Shown here: positions 8,721 to 16,961 of the stretch, one piece after another
Numbering within the stretch: the first letter of the stretch is position 1
Layout: every line of letters begins with the position of its first letter
Assembly: GCA_050290865.1 (NCBI GenBank)
Contig: JBNKIW010000003.1
Location: 171,355 to 235,354, forward strand
Source: JARRLC01 sp050290865
GTDB lineage: Bacteria; Pseudomonadota; Alphaproteobacteria; Rhizobiales; Rhodomicrobiaceae
Length of the DNA: 64,000 nucleotides
Direction: 5' to 3'
Position numbers and translations under genes: made by a program
The notes under the pieces: generated by a model
What the model saw: the letters and a program-made list of their open reading frames with translations, nothing else
What the model was told of the DNA's origin: nothing
Database searches by the model: none

Positions 8721-9323
8721 TTATTTCCGGTTTTCGAAGCCGCGCGCAGCGATAGCGTCTCCGAGCGCGTTTGTCATGAACAGGATCTTCACGATGAGCG
8801 GCCCGAGCGCCATCACGCTCCAGGCCCGGCCGCCGCGCGCCATTCGCGCCCGCTGGATTTCCTGCATGTCTTTGAGAAGCGCCGGGATGAAGCGGATGGT
8901 GAGTGCGATCGCCAGCGCCAGCTTTGGCGGGCTGAGGCCGAGCGGCTCAAGGGGACGGGCCGCCCTGCTAATAGCCTCGATCATGTCCGAAAGCGGCGTT
9001 GTCAGGGTGACGAGCGAGGCGATGAGGACGAGCGCAAGGATGCGCAGGACCACGGCGGCGCCCGTCTGCCATCCGGCGAACCAGACCTGCAGCGCGAAGA
9101 TGATGGCGCACATGACGAAAATGGGGCGGAGCGCAGCAAGGAGCGCCGTCATCGGGAGACGCGCCAAAACGTAGAGACCGCAAATCCCGGCGAACGCGGC
9201 CGCGGTGAGCCACAGCGGCCCGATGAAGCAAATGAGGGTGCTAGCAGCGAGGCAGAACAGCAGCTTGACCGCTGCGTGCATGTCATGGACCGGCGAGGCG
9301 CGCGGGATGTAGAGCGGCAGCAT
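8721..9323 (-). CDS. bioN: Energy-coupling factor transmembrane protein BioN
   Basis: 200-residue T-component of an ECF transporter, assigned to biotin because bioY follows directly. Several membrane segments are seen. The characteristic Ala-Arg-Gly coupling motif is present twice near the C-terminus, as RARMARGGRA around residue 165 and AARGFENR at the end; these helices normally dock into the ATPase. The start is three bases after the stop of the preceding secreted-protein gene, suggesting cotranscription. The partner ATPase BioM is not found in the window. Confidence 0.9.
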   Translation of the reverse strand: MLPLYIPRASPVHDMHAAVKLLFCLAASTLICFIGPLWLTAAAFAGICGLYVLARLPMTALLAALRPIFVMCAIIFALQVWFAGWQTGAAVVLRILALVLIASLVTLTTPLSDMIEAISRAARPLEPLGLSPPKLALAIALTIRFIPALLKDMQEIQRARMARGGRAWSVMALGPLIVKILFMTNALGDAIAARGFENRK

Positions 9324-9326
9324 CGG

Positions 9327-9950
9327 CTACTGCGCCCCGGACTGGAAAAAATGCCATACGCCATCGCCGCCGATGCCCAGACGGAAATGGTCGTATTTAC
9401 CTTTTGCGTGCATTTCCTTCGCCTTGGCGGCCGGAACCAGCGTAAGCAGTTCTACTTCCTGCGCGGGCGTGAGCTTGTCGAGCGGCATTTCGGCAAAATA
9501 CGGCCACACATACATCTCATGCCCTTGCGGGGATATCTTGCGCACGAAACCGGTGCGGAAAAGCTGGACCAGGGTTGCCAGGATCTCCCGGCCTTCGCCA
9601 TCGCCGGAGATCTTCTTCCAATAGGCGATCGGATCAGCCACTTTTCCGGCTGCGAGCACAGGGGGGATCTCGTTCATGTCCACGGGGATGCGCATGTCTT
9701 CGATATTGCCGCCGGACACGGCGCCGAGGATGGCGGATCGCATTCGGGCCACGGGTGCGGGCAGGATTGACACGTCCCTTAAGATTTCGCCCGCACCATT
9801 TCGCTTTGCCACCTTTTCAGCGCCCGCTTTTTCTGCTTCTGACTGCGGGAGAGACAGGGGCAGGGCATGGACAAGCACGGGCAGCGCCGCTAGGAATAAC
9901 ATCGGGATTCCGAGGTGCCGAATCAACGCGCTTCTCTTCAGGTATCGCAT
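9327..9950 (-). CDS. Secreted protein of unknown function preceding bioNY
   Basis: 207 residues; I do not recognise the family. The N-terminus has two positive residues, then a hydrophobic run (HLGIPMLFLAALPVLVHA) fitting a signal peptide or membrane anchor, with possible cleavage near residue 30. The mature part is mixed and has no repeats. It ends in FRLGIGGDGVWHFFQSGAQ and contains no cysteine. It lies three bases upstream of bioN, in the position bioM takes in bioMNY operons, but it has no Walker motif and is not an ATPase. A link to biotin is inferred only from operon position. Confidence 0.7.
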   Translation of the reverse strand: MRYLKRSALIRHLGIPMLFLAALPVLVHALPLSLPQSEAEKAGAEKVAKRNGAGEILRDVSILPAPVARMRSAILGAVSGGNIEDMRIPVDMNEIPPVLAAGKVADPIAYWKKISGDGEGREILATLVQLFRTGFVRKISPQGHEMYVWPYFAEMPLDKLTPAQEVELLTLVPAAKAKEMHAKGKYDHFRLGIGGDGVWHFFQSGAQ

Positions 9951-10069
9951 CCGGGCCGCTCCCCACGGGCAAAAGAATTTTCACTGCAAGGTGGCAGGCT
10001 TGAGACTGCCGAGGTCATGGTACGAACTAGCTCACCTTTCTGCCAACCATTTGACGGGGCCAGCCACCG

Positions 10070-10882
10070 GTGTTTCATCCTGAAACTGTGTTGACGACCA
10101 CACAACTCGTGCTGAGCGGCATGATGATTGGCGTGCTGATCGCAGCACCGGTCGGGCCTGTCAATATCCTATGCATTCAGCGTACGCTGGAACGAGGTTT
10201 CTGGGGCGGGTTCGCGGCAGGGGTCGGCGCGGTGCTCGCGGACGGGCTGATCGCGACGGTGGCGGCATTCGGCATCTCCGCGATATCCGGCGTGATGGCG
10301 AACCATAAGTGGGAGATCCAGCTCATCGGCGGCGTGATCATGATCGCGTTCGGCGTGAAGCTCTATACCGCAGAGCCGAAGCTCATGCGCAAGAAGAACG
10401 GCACGAGCCTCGCGGAACTGCGGCGTATCGTCGATATCGTGCCGGAGCGGCTGCGTCCCGCGCTGCGTTTCCAGATCTGGCGTATCCTGCCGCATGCCGG
10501 GGTGATCCCGCAGACCTTCTTCCTCACCATCACCAATCCGGGCGCCATTCTCGGGCTGTTCGCGATCATTGGCGGGCTGGGGTCGGTTATCGGCGGCATC
10601 TCCAATTACCTGGAGGCGCTCATCCTGGTGGCGTCGGTGATGGCGGGGAGTTTGCTGTGGTGGGCTGTCCTGGCCCGCCTGATCGAGAAGCTGCGCGGGC
10701 GTATCAACGAAGGCCGGTTGAAACTGATCAATCAGGTGGCGGGTGCGGTGCTGTTCCTCTTCGGCGGGGTGCTCTTTCTCCAACTCGCTATGGGGATGAT
10801 GGGCCACGCGGCGGACACATCGCTACCATCCTTCCCCGTGCCGGCCATGCGCCGTCTCGGCTTATTGGGTAACCCGATATAG
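10070..10882 (+). CDS. LysE/RhtB family amino acid exporter
   Basis: Membrane exporter of the LysE superfamily, about six transmembrane segments. The family signature is at the N-terminus: IGVLIAAPVGPVNILCIQRTL, followed by GFWGGFAAGVGAVLADGLIA. A later SNP-like motif appears as LTITNPGAILGLFA near residue 155, and residues 105-140 form an unusually long cytoplasmic loop. The start is uncertain: GTG 10070 gives the longest form, while GTG 10088 or TTG 10091 would give the more typical short lead, and none has a clear Shine-Dalgarno sequence. The 3' end overlaps the convergent gene at 10862 by 21 bases. The exported amino acid cannot be told. Confidence 0.85.
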   Translation: MFHPETVLTTTQLVLSGMMIGVLIAAPVGPVNILCIQRTLERGFWGGFAAGVGAVLADGLIATVAAFGISAISGVMANHKWEIQLIGGVIMIAFGVKLYTAEPKLMRKKNGTSLAELRRIVDIVPERLRPALRFQIWRILPHAGVIPQTFFLTITNPGAILGLFAIIGGLGSVIGGISNYLEALILVASVMAGSLLWWAVLARLIEKLRGRINEGRLKLINQVAGAVLFLFGGVLFLQLAMGMMGHAADTSLPSFPVPAMRRLGLLGNPI

Positions 10883-11131
10883 CGTGAACTCGCCGTGATG
10901 GATGCGCCGCGACAGCCCTTCCGTCATCTTGGCGACGGCGTCTTCGCCATAAGTGGCGACGAGGTCCGACAGCGCCGCGAAAAACGCCGCGTTGGCAAGC
11001 ATCTCCGGCTCGATACCGTCGTAGAGCGCCTCATGCCACGCATCCATGATATAGCGGAGGGCGGCCTGTTTCTGCTCCTCGACGACCGAGCAGGCTTCAT
11101 GATGCAATTCGCTGTTTCTCATCCGGTACAC
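10862..11131 (-). CDS. Conserved hypothetical protein
   Basis: 89-residue soluble protein without signal peptide or membrane segment, rich in Ala, Glu and His. I do not know a named domain. The body (EEQKQAALRYIMDAWHEAL through MTEGLSRRIHHGEFT) reads as a compact helical protein and has coding character in this frame, whereas the opposite strand there is outside the LysE gene except for the last 21 bases. A second Met at residue 4 is an alternative start. No operon partner. Confidence 0.6.
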   Translation of the reverse strand: MYRMRNSELHHEACSVVEEQKQAALRYIMDAWHEALYDGIEPEMLANAAFFAALSDLVATYGEDAVAKMTEGLSRRIHHGEFTLYRVTQ

Positions 11132-11254
11132 GCTTTGGCTCCCAGCAATCCCACCGGTCCTTCCCAGGCGTTCTTCCTAACATAGCCGCACCCTGGGGGA
11201 ATGGACGACTTGGCTTTGTCCTTAACAGGCACGAGAGCATCCTACCGCCCGCGG

Positions 11255-11665
11255 CTATTTATCCTGCGCAAGACTGTTCGCAATACTCGCGCCCTGTTCC
11301 ATGAAACGGCTTATGGCCACGAGAGCGGGTTTCGTGCAGGTCCTGTAGGTACGCGCGTAACCGCGATACCCCTTGTTGAAGCTGTCACGCAGCTTGGCCC
11401 TGCGCAGCGCGTTGGTCCCCTCCGCGTTGACCAGATCGCGCATCTGCTTACGCCAGATCTGGCCTTCATCCGCGCCACAGAGCGCCCGCAAATAATGGAC
11501 CGCCCCGAGGATTTCCGACAAACGGTAGATTTGCACGTCATAGGGCCGCGCATCGGGATCTCCCGGAGACGCAGGCTTCCTGGACTGCGCCCACGCACCG
11601 CTTGCGCCGGAGCACGCCGCTACGAGGAGAAAAACCAACACGGAGAACAATCTTCGATTTATCAT
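11255..11665 (-). CDS. TIGR02301 family secreted protein
   Basis: 136-residue protein of the alphaproteobacterial TIGR02301 family, function unknown. The N-terminus is a signal peptide (MINRRLFSVLVFLLVAACSG; the Ala-Cys could also be a lipobox), with cleavage expected around residue 26 (AWAQ). The mature domain shows the family pattern YRLSEILGAVHYLRALCG, then QMRDLVNAEG and FNKGYRGYARTYRTC. Two cysteines in the mature part (in LCG and RTC) could form a disulfide in the periplasm. Monocistronic. Confidence 0.85.
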   Translation of the reverse strand: MINRRLFSVLVFLLVAACSGASGAWAQSRKPASPGDPDARPYDVQIYRLSEILGAVHYLRALCGADEGQIWRKQMRDLVNAEGTNALRRAKLRDSFNKGYRGYARTYRTCTKPALVAISRFMEQGASIANSLAQDK

Positions 11666-11832
11666 GCCTGAACACTAAACTAAAAGTTGCATCATACTGA
11701 CAACTCAATCTGCCTCTTACAAGCCGATTTCTGCATCTTTGAACTGCGGAACCTACTTATGCGGCAAATTAGTGACAGTCGCCGGATGTGAGATGGCCAG
11801 CACGGCAATGCAACCCCGTGCTTCCGCCTATT

Positions 11833-12288
11833 TCATGGCGGCCCGGCCTGAAGCCTCGCCCAGGCGCGTGTGACGGCATCCATGAGGCCTTCTGTCACGT
11901 CCATTTGCGCCAGCTCGCTCATCTCGTACCAGCCTGCCGCGGCGGCATCGCCTCCCGCTCTCGGCTCGCCCCGCGACCACAGTCCGCAATACACCACGAC
12001 AACCCGATGAAAGCTAACGGCACCGGTGGGAGCCCGACGAATCACGTCCACGGTATCGGCCACTCCGGTGAGCCGCGCCTCAACGCCGGTTTCTTCCCGC
12101 AGCTCGCGCGCCACCGCGTCCCTGGCCGTCTCGCCCGGCTCGATATGCCCGCCCGGCAAGCTCCATCGCCCCGCCGCCGGCACCTGCCCGCGCCGCACCA
12201 GCAGCACTTTCTCGTCACGGAAGATTGCGGCGCTGACCGCCGCCACGGGGATCACCCGTACATCGTTAACGGAGTTATTCATGGTCAC
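11833..12288 (-). CDS. Nudix hydrolase
   Basis: 151-residue Nudix hydrolase, likely acting on ADP-ribose or a related nucleoside diphosphate derivative. The Nudix box is complete at residues 47-69: G47, E53, R61-E62, R64-E65-E66 and G68, matching GX5EX7REUXEEXGU. The preceding SLPGG is also family-typical. The upstream gap to the divergent TerB-like gene is 67-80 bases and should hold both promoters. The substrate is not readable from the sequence. Confidence 0.9.
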   Translation of the reverse strand: MTMNNSVNDVRVIPVAAVSAAIFRDEKVLLVRRGQVPAAGRWSLPGGHIEPGETARDAVARELREETGVEARLTGVADTVDVIRRAPTGAVSFHRVVVVYCGLWSRGEPRAGGDAAAAGWYEMSELAQMDVTEGLMDAVTRAWARLQAGPP

Positions 12289-12370
12289 CGCCCGCGCCCC
12301 CTGCTAACCTTCGCTCTGCCACGATGAATACGATCTGAACTAACAGAATGGGAGTTTGAAGCCGGACCAC

Positions 12371-12829
12371 ATGCTCGAGAGCATCAACGCATTTCTTGAC
12401 GGTCTTCTCAGCCGGAGCGAGAAGGGTCAGCCACTCGAAGCCAACGAAAAGGCGATCGCAACCTCCGCACTGCTCGTCCACGCCATCGCCATCGACGGAA
12501 CGATAACCGAGACGGAGTCGGAACACCTCGCCGCGCTTCTCGCCTCGCATTTCGCGCTGAGCCCCGCCGAAGTCAACCACCTCCTGACACTCGCGGAGCA
12601 GAAGGAGCGCGAAGCGGTGGACATCTACCGCTTCACCTCGGTGCTGCGCGACGGCCTCTCGCTCGACGACAAGCGCGAGATCATCACCATGATGTGGCGC
12701 GTGGTCTACGCCGACGGCGTGCTCACGCCGCTGGAAGACAATCTCGTCTGGCGGACAGCCGAGCTGCTGGCGGTGCCGGCGCGCGACCGGATGCTCCTGA
12801 AGCAGATGGTGCGCGACGGCGACGGGTGA
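12371..12829 (+). CDS. TerB-like (tellurite resistance TerB domain) protein
   Basis: 152-residue all-helical protein resembling the TerB domain. Two related acidic motifs recur, AIDGTITETESEHL near residue 44 and YADGVLTPLEDNLV near residue 117, as in TerB metal-binding repeats. The ATG at 12371 is taken as the start; an in-frame TTG at 12356 lies only one or two bases after GGGAG, too close to use well, while the ATG is rather far from it, so the choice is open. The stop is seven bases before the SDR gene, suggesting cotranscription. Whether it acts in tellurite resistance is unknown; TerB domains occur widely without such a link. Confidence 0.78.
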   Translation: MLESINAFLDGLLSRSEKGQPLEANEKAIATSALLVHAIAIDGTITETESEHLAALLASHFALSPAEVNHLLTLAEQKEREAVDIYRFTSVLRDGLSLDDKREIITMMWRVVYADGVLTPLEDNLVWRTAELLAVPARDRMLLKQMVRDGDG

Positions 12830-12835
12830 GCGGCG

Positions 12836-13702
12836 ATGGCGAACTGGGCACAGCGGCTGGAGACGGCATGGGCGCGCCGGTATGTGCGCGGGAATGAGCC
12901 ACGACCCGATGATGAGGGCCGCCGGCCGGTCTGTATCATAACAGGCGGCAGCGAGGGGATTGGCCGGTGTCTCGCCGACGAATTCGCCCGTGACGGCCAC
13001 GCGCTGCTCTTGATCGCGCGCACGGAGGAGAAGCTGGAAGCGGCGGCAGCCGAGTTGCAGCGCGACCACGGTGCCGACGTCTATATCGCGCCCATAGACC
13101 TGACGGAGCCGGACTGCGTGCACCGCGTGCAGTTCGCCCTCGACGCCTACGGGCTGTACGCGGAATTCCTCGTGAACAATGCCGGCGTCGGGCTTGGCGG
13201 AGCGTTCGCGGAGCAGGACGAGGAGCGCCTCGCCCGTCTCCTGGCGCTCAATATCGCCGCGCTCACTGCGCTCACCCGGCATTTTCTGCCCGGAATGCTG
13301 GCGCGCGCGGAAGGCGGGACGCTCAATCTCGCCTCGCTCGGCGGGCTGATGCCGGGGCCGTATCAGGCCACTTATTACGCCAGCAAGGCTTACGTGGTCG
13401 CGCTCACCGAGGCGCTGGCTTTCGAGTATGCGGGACGCGGCCTGCGTATTTCCGCAGCGCTCCCCGGCCCCGTGAAGACGCATTTCCACGAAAAAATGGG
13501 CGTGACGGACGCCTATTACCTGCATCTGCCCGGAACACTGCCGCCGAAGCGCGCTGCCGCCGTCATCTATAGCGGCTTCATGGGCCGCAAGACGCTGATC
13601 GTCCCCGGGCTCCTGCCGCCCTTCTTCTCCTTTGCCGTGCGCTATATCCCGCATCTCGTTCTCGTGCCGTTCATCGGCTGGCTGCTAAAACGCCGGTACT
13701 GA
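12836..13702 (+). CDS. Short-chain dehydrogenase/reductase
   Basis: 288-residue classical SDR with an extended C-terminus. The nucleotide-binding motif TGGSEGIG is at residues 36-43, NNAG at about 114-117, and the catalytic set is S167, Y180 and K184 (YxxxK). After the Rossmann domain, residues 240-288 contain a hydrophobic stretch (IVPGLLPPFFSFAVRYIP and LVLVPFIGWLL) that could attach it to the membrane, as in several steroid or fatty-acyl reductase-like SDRs. Seven bases downstream of the TerB-like gene and 20 before an amidotransferase. Substrate unknown. Confidence 0.9.
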   Translation: MANWAQRLETAWARRYVRGNEPRPDDEGRRPVCIITGGSEGIGRCLADEFARDGHALLLIARTEEKLEAAAAELQRDHGADVYIAPIDLTEPDCVHRVQFALDAYGLYAEFLVNNAGVGLGGAFAEQDEERLARLLALNIAALTALTRHFLPGMLARAEGGTLNLASLGGLMPGPYQATYYASKAYVVALTEALAFEYAGRGLRISAALPGPVKTHFHEKMGVTDAYYLHLPGTLPPKRAAAVIYSGFMGRKTLIVPGLLPPFFSFAVRYIPHLVLVPFIGWLLKRRY

Positions 13703-13722
13703 GAGGGAAGACGCCTGCGCAG

Positions 13723-14541
13723 ATGAGTAGTATTCCGGATATGAACGTTCAGCCCTCGATAATGCCCCGCCGTGGAACGACGACCGCCAACGGCCGCGAG
13801 GGGCCGGGCGCGGAGGCGCGTCCGCGCAAGGTGCTCCTCGTCGTCCACCGGCGCGACGCCCAGCCCGGCAATGTGCGGCACTGGCTCGTGAAACACGGCT
13901 ACGAACCGGACATACGCTGCCCGCGTCATGGTGATCCACTTCCCGCGACCCTGCGCGATCACGCCGGAGCCGTGATCTTCGGTGGTCCGATGAGCGCGAA
14001 CGATCCCGACGCGTATATCCGGCAGGAGATCCGCTGGCTGGAGGTGCCACTGAAGGAGGAGAAGCCGCTTCTCGGCATCTGCCTCGGCGCGCAGATGCTT
14101 GCCAAGCATCTCGGTGCCAGGGTGAGCAGCCGCAGGGACGGGGTGATCGAGGCAGGGTATTTCCCGATCGAGCCGAGCGCGGCGGGCCGTGCGCTGCTCG
14201 ACTGGCCAAGCCATGTCTATCAATGGCACGGCGAAGGCTTCGCACTGCCCCGGGGCGCGGTGCAACTGGCGTCGGGCGCGACGTTCGAGAACCAGGCGAT
14301 GCGCTACGGCACGGCGGCATTCGGCGTGCAGTTCCACCCGGAGACGACGGAGGCCATCATCCGCCGCTGGACCACGCTCGCCGCCCATTGGCTTTCCGGT
14401 CCCGGCGCGCGGCCGCAGGGCGAGCATCTCTTCGCGCATCTGACGCACGGCGCGCGGCTGAGGGGCTGGCTCCATCGTTTCATGCCGCTCTGGCTGGAGG
14501 ACGCGGCCAGCCGGTCGTCCGCTCCCGCCCGGGATAAATAA
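13723..14541 (+). CDS. Class I glutamine amidotransferase-like protein
   Basis: 272-residue free-standing GATase1 domain (GuaA N-terminal-like). The nucleophile is C120 in GICLGAQ, and the catalytic His and Glu are H205 and E207 in FHPE; the oxyanion segment FGGPMSAND is at residue 86. Such proteins hydrolyse glutamine or gamma-glutamyl compounds; the acceptor is unknown. Residues 1-35 are low-complexity and may not be translated, since in-frame ATGs at 13741 and 13762 could be used. It belongs to a run of plus-strand genes starting at the TerB-like gene. Confidence 0.88.
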   Translation: MSSIPDMNVQPSIMPRRGTTTANGREGPGAEARPRKVLLVVHRRDAQPGNVRHWLVKHGYEPDIRCPRHGDPLPATLRDHAGAVIFGGPMSANDPDAYIRQEIRWLEVPLKEEKPLLGICLGAQMLAKHLGARVSSRRDGVIEAGYFPIEPSAAGRALLDWPSHVYQWHGEGFALPRGAVQLASGATFENQAMRYGTAAFGVQFHPETTEAIIRRWTTLAAHWLSGPGARPQGEHLFAHLTHGARLRGWLHRFMPLWLEDAASRSSAPARDK

Positions 14542-14628
14542 TACGCGATCCCGGCGCACGCGCATTGGCATTCCCGCTCAGCCTGCTAAGAAATAGCGCA
14601 GGACCGATTTCAGCAAAAGGAGGCGGCA

Positions 14629-15093
14629 ATGCCGGACGAATGCGAAGCACGGATGGCGGGTCTCGGCCTGAGCCTTCCCGAGGCGCCCGGGGCGGTCGCC
14701 AATTACGTTCCGTTTCACCTCCACAACGGCCTGCTGTTCATCTCCGGGCAGTTGCCGCGCCTCGATGGGGGCGAGGTGCTGACCGGCAGGCTGGACGACA
14801 GGCTGACGGTGGAGGACGGGCGGAAGGCCGCGCAGGTCGCGTGCCTCAACATCCTCGCCCAGGCGAAGGCGGCGCTCGGCTCGCTGGACCGCGTCACGCA
14901 GGCGCTGCGGCTAACCGGCTATGTGAACGCGACGCCCGGTTTCACCGATCATCCGCTGGTCATCAACGGCGCATCCGATCTGCTGGTAGCCGTGCTCGGC
15001 GAGCGCGGGCGGCACACGCGCGCCGCCGTCGGCGTGGCCAGCCTGCCCGCGGATGCCGCGGTCGAGATCGATGCGATTTTCGCGGCGGGGTGA
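14629..15093 (+). CDS. RidA/YjgF family protein
   Basis: 154-residue RidA-superfamily protein of the longer subgroup, often annotated as endoribonuclease L-PSP or translation inhibitor. Archetypal RidA deaminates reactive enamines/imines. Seen: LFISGQLPR near residue 42 and HTRAAVGVASLPADAAVEIDAIF near the C-terminus, containing the conserved Arg that binds the substrate carboxylate. An AAAAGGAGGC ribosome binding site precedes the ATG. The next gene starts 29 bases later. Subgroup activity cannot be told from sequence alone. Confidence 0.9.
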   Translation: MPDECEARMAGLGLSLPEAPGAVANYVPFHLHNGLLFISGQLPRLDGGEVLTGRLDDRLTVEDGRKAAQVACLNILAQAKAALGSLDRVTQALRLTGYVNATPGFTDHPLVINGASDLLVAVLGERGRHTRAAVGVASLPADAAVEIDAIFAAG

Positions 15094-15121
15094 GTGACTT
15101 CCGGCACCGGCGGGATGAGTA

Positions 15122-16294
15122 ATGGGTGGGGTTGAGACCATCGCCGTCGGCGTGCAGGACGCCATCGCCAGCGTCGCGCCCGCAGACTGGGACACCTGCG
15201 CCAATCCCGATCCGGCGCGGTACGATCCGTTCCTGTCGCATGGCTTTCTCGCCGCGCTGGAGACGAGCGGCTGCGCCACGGCGCGTGCCGGATGGCTGCC
15301 GCAGCATCTCGTCGCGAAGGATGGGGATGGCCGCGTCGTCGGCGTCATGCCCCTCTATCTCAAGGCGCACAGCCACGGCGAATATGTCTTCGACCATGGC
15401 TGGGGGGACGCTTTCGAACGCGCGGGCGGGCGGTATTATCCCAAGCTTCAGGCGGCCGTGCCCTTCACGCCGGTGACGGGGCGGCGGCTGCTCGTGCCGG
15501 ACACGCCCGCAGCGGAGCGCGTCGAAGCGGCGCTCATGGGCGCGGCACTGGAATTGGTCCGCCTCCACGATGCCTCTTCGCTGCACGTGACATTTCTCAC
15601 CGAAGGCGAATGGCGGCGGCACGGCGCGGCCGGACTTCTCCAGCGCACCGATCAGCAGTTCCAGTGGCTCAACGCCGGTTACGCCAGCTTCGACGATTTT
15701 CTCCAGGCGCTCGCCTCGCGCAAACGCAAGGCGCTGCGGAAGGAGCGCGCGCAGGCCCTTGCGGCGGGCGTCACCATCGAGCGCGTGCAGGGCCGCGACA
15801 TGACCGAGGCGCATTGGGACGCCTTCTTCGGCTTTTATCAGGACACCGGCGGGCGCAAATGGGGCACACCCTATCTCAACCGCGAATTCTTCAGCATCGT
15901 CGGCGCCGCGATGCCCGAGCGCATCCTCCTCATCCTTTGCCGCCGGGCCGGGCGCATGATCGCGGGCGCGCTGAATTTCATCGGCGGTGAGGCGCTTTAC
16001 GGGCGCTATTGGGGCGCGGTCGAGCACCACCCCTTCCTGCATTTCGAGGCGTGCTATTATCAGGCCCTCGAATACGCCATCGAGCACGGCCTCGGGCGGG
16101 TCGAAGCGGGCGCGCAGGGCGAACACAAGCTCGCGCGCGGCTATCTGCCTCGGGCGACCTACAGCCTGCATTATCTGGCGCATCCCGGCCTGCGCAATGC
16201 GGTCGCCAGCTATCTGCGGCGCGAGCGGCGGGCCGTCGCCGAGGAGGCGCGCGCTCTGAACGATCTGGCGCCTTTCAAGAAAGCGGGCGGCTGA
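15122..16294 (+). CDS. FemAB-like GNAT-fold acyltransferase (DUF482/COG3146)
   Basis: 390-residue protein of the PF04339 (COG3146) family, a double-GNAT fold related to FemAB peptidoglycan aminoacyltransferases. Family features: DPFLSHGFLAALETSGC near residue 35, VMPLYLKAHSHGEYVFDHGW near residue 78, SRKRKALRKERAQA near residue 200, and GAQGEHKLARGYLPRATYS near residue 337. It is cytoplasmic and lacks a signal peptide. The family is frequently next to RidA-type genes in Alphaproteobacteria, which fits here. The acyl donor and acceptor are unknown; peptidoglycan or another small-molecule target would be a guess. Confidence 0.87.
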   Translation: MGGVETIAVGVQDAIASVAPADWDTCANPDPARYDPFLSHGFLAALETSGCATARAGWLPQHLVAKDGDGRVVGVMPLYLKAHSHGEYVFDHGWGDAFERAGGRYYPKLQAAVPFTPVTGRRLLVPDTPAAERVEAALMGAALELVRLHDASSLHVTFLTEGEWRRHGAAGLLQRTDQQFQWLNAGYASFDDFLQALASRKRKALRKERAQALAAGVTIERVQGRDMTEAHWDAFFGFYQDTGGRKWGTPYLNREFFSIVGAAMPERILLILCRRAGRMIAGALNFIGGEALYGRYWGAVEHHPFLHFEACYYQALEYAIEHGLGRVEAGAQGEHKLARGYLPRATYSLHYLAHPGLRNAVASYLRRERRAVAEEARALNDLAPFKKAGG

Positions 16295-16419
16295 ACGGCA
16301 GGCCCTCTCTCAACAGCTTTCGCGCGTGAAACACTATCTCGTCCAATTTCACGCAAGGTTCGCGCCGTCCTATGGCGGAAGCGCGGTACGATTCTCCCGC
16401 CGCAGGAATGAGGATACCC

Positions 16420-16866
16420 ATGCGACGCGAACGCTTTTCTCGCATCCGCCTGATCGCCGCTTTCTGTTTCGCCCTTGCCGCACTGGCTGGGGCTGCCTAT
16501 TCGCAGGCCGTCCAGGCGCCCACGCTGGGGCTTGAACTCAACAAGCTGATACCGGCGGAGAACGGCTGCCGGATGCTGATGGTCGTCGACAACCGCAGCG
16601 GAGGCGCGCTGTCGGTCATCAAGCTGGACCTCGTCTTCTTCCAGCCCGACGGCATCATCGGCAAGCGCATCGTGCTCGATCTGGCGCCCGTGCGGGCGGC
16701 CAAGCGCGGGGTCAAGGCCTTCGACATCGACCGGCTGCAATGCGACGGTATCGGCAGCATTCTCATCAACGACGTGATCGACTGCCGCGCCGACAGCGGC
16801 CCCGCGTCCGACTGCCTGAACAGGCTGCGCACGACGTCGCTGTCGGGCGTCGAACTGACCAAGTGA
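16420..16866 (+). CDS. Conserved secreted protein of unknown function
   Basis: 148 residues from the ATG at 16420, chosen because AATGAGG precedes it at proper spacing and the protein then begins with a clean signal peptide (MRRERFSRIRLIAAFCFALA, cleaved after about residue 27, YSQA). The longer frame from 16372 would bury the signal. The mature part is a beta-rich domain with LELNKLIPAENGCRMLMVVD, then DLVFFQPDGIIGKRIVLDLA, and paired cysteines near the end, suggesting disulfides in the periplasm. Similar proteins occur in other Alphaproteobacteria but have no known role. Confidence 0.75.
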   Translation: MRRERFSRIRLIAAFCFALAALAGAAYSQAVQAPTLGLELNKLIPAENGCRMLMVVDNRSGGALSVIKLDLVFFQPDGIIGKRIVLDLAPVRAAKRGVKAFDIDRLQCDGIGSILINDVIDCRADSGPASDCLNRLRTTSLSGVELTK

Positions 16867-16891
16867 GCGCGGGTGGTGCAGAAAAAGGGTG

Positions 16892-16944
16892 AATACCGCC
16901 TGTTGCGGTGTTATCGGGTTCCGGTACCATTCGCAACGTACCGG
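16892..16944 (+). promoter_or_regulatory. Two consecutive hairpins in the serA leader
   Basis: Between the secreted-protein stop (16866) and the serA ATG (16962) are two hairpins: 16892-16912 with stem AATACCGC/GCGGTGTT and a 5-base loop, and 16921-16944 with a perfect 7-bp stem CCGGTAC/GTACCGG and a 10-base loop. There is no T-run after either, so a simple terminator is unlikely. They may form a 5' UTR regulatory structure for serA or be a Rho-type 3' end of the upstream gene. Confidence 0.3.
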
Positions 16945-16961
16945 CACATCCGTAAGGTCAC

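Noticed and set aside
7746..9770. 674-codon plus-strand open frame across bioY and bioN
   Set aside because: It spans two clear membrane-protein genes and a gap on the other strand, and its product is Arg/Glu/His-rich low-complexity sequence typical of an antisense shadow.
12275..13654. 459-codon minus-strand frame over the TerB-like and SDR genes
   Set aside because: Covers two genes with clear motifs on the plus strand and has Arg/His/Gln-rich shadow composition.
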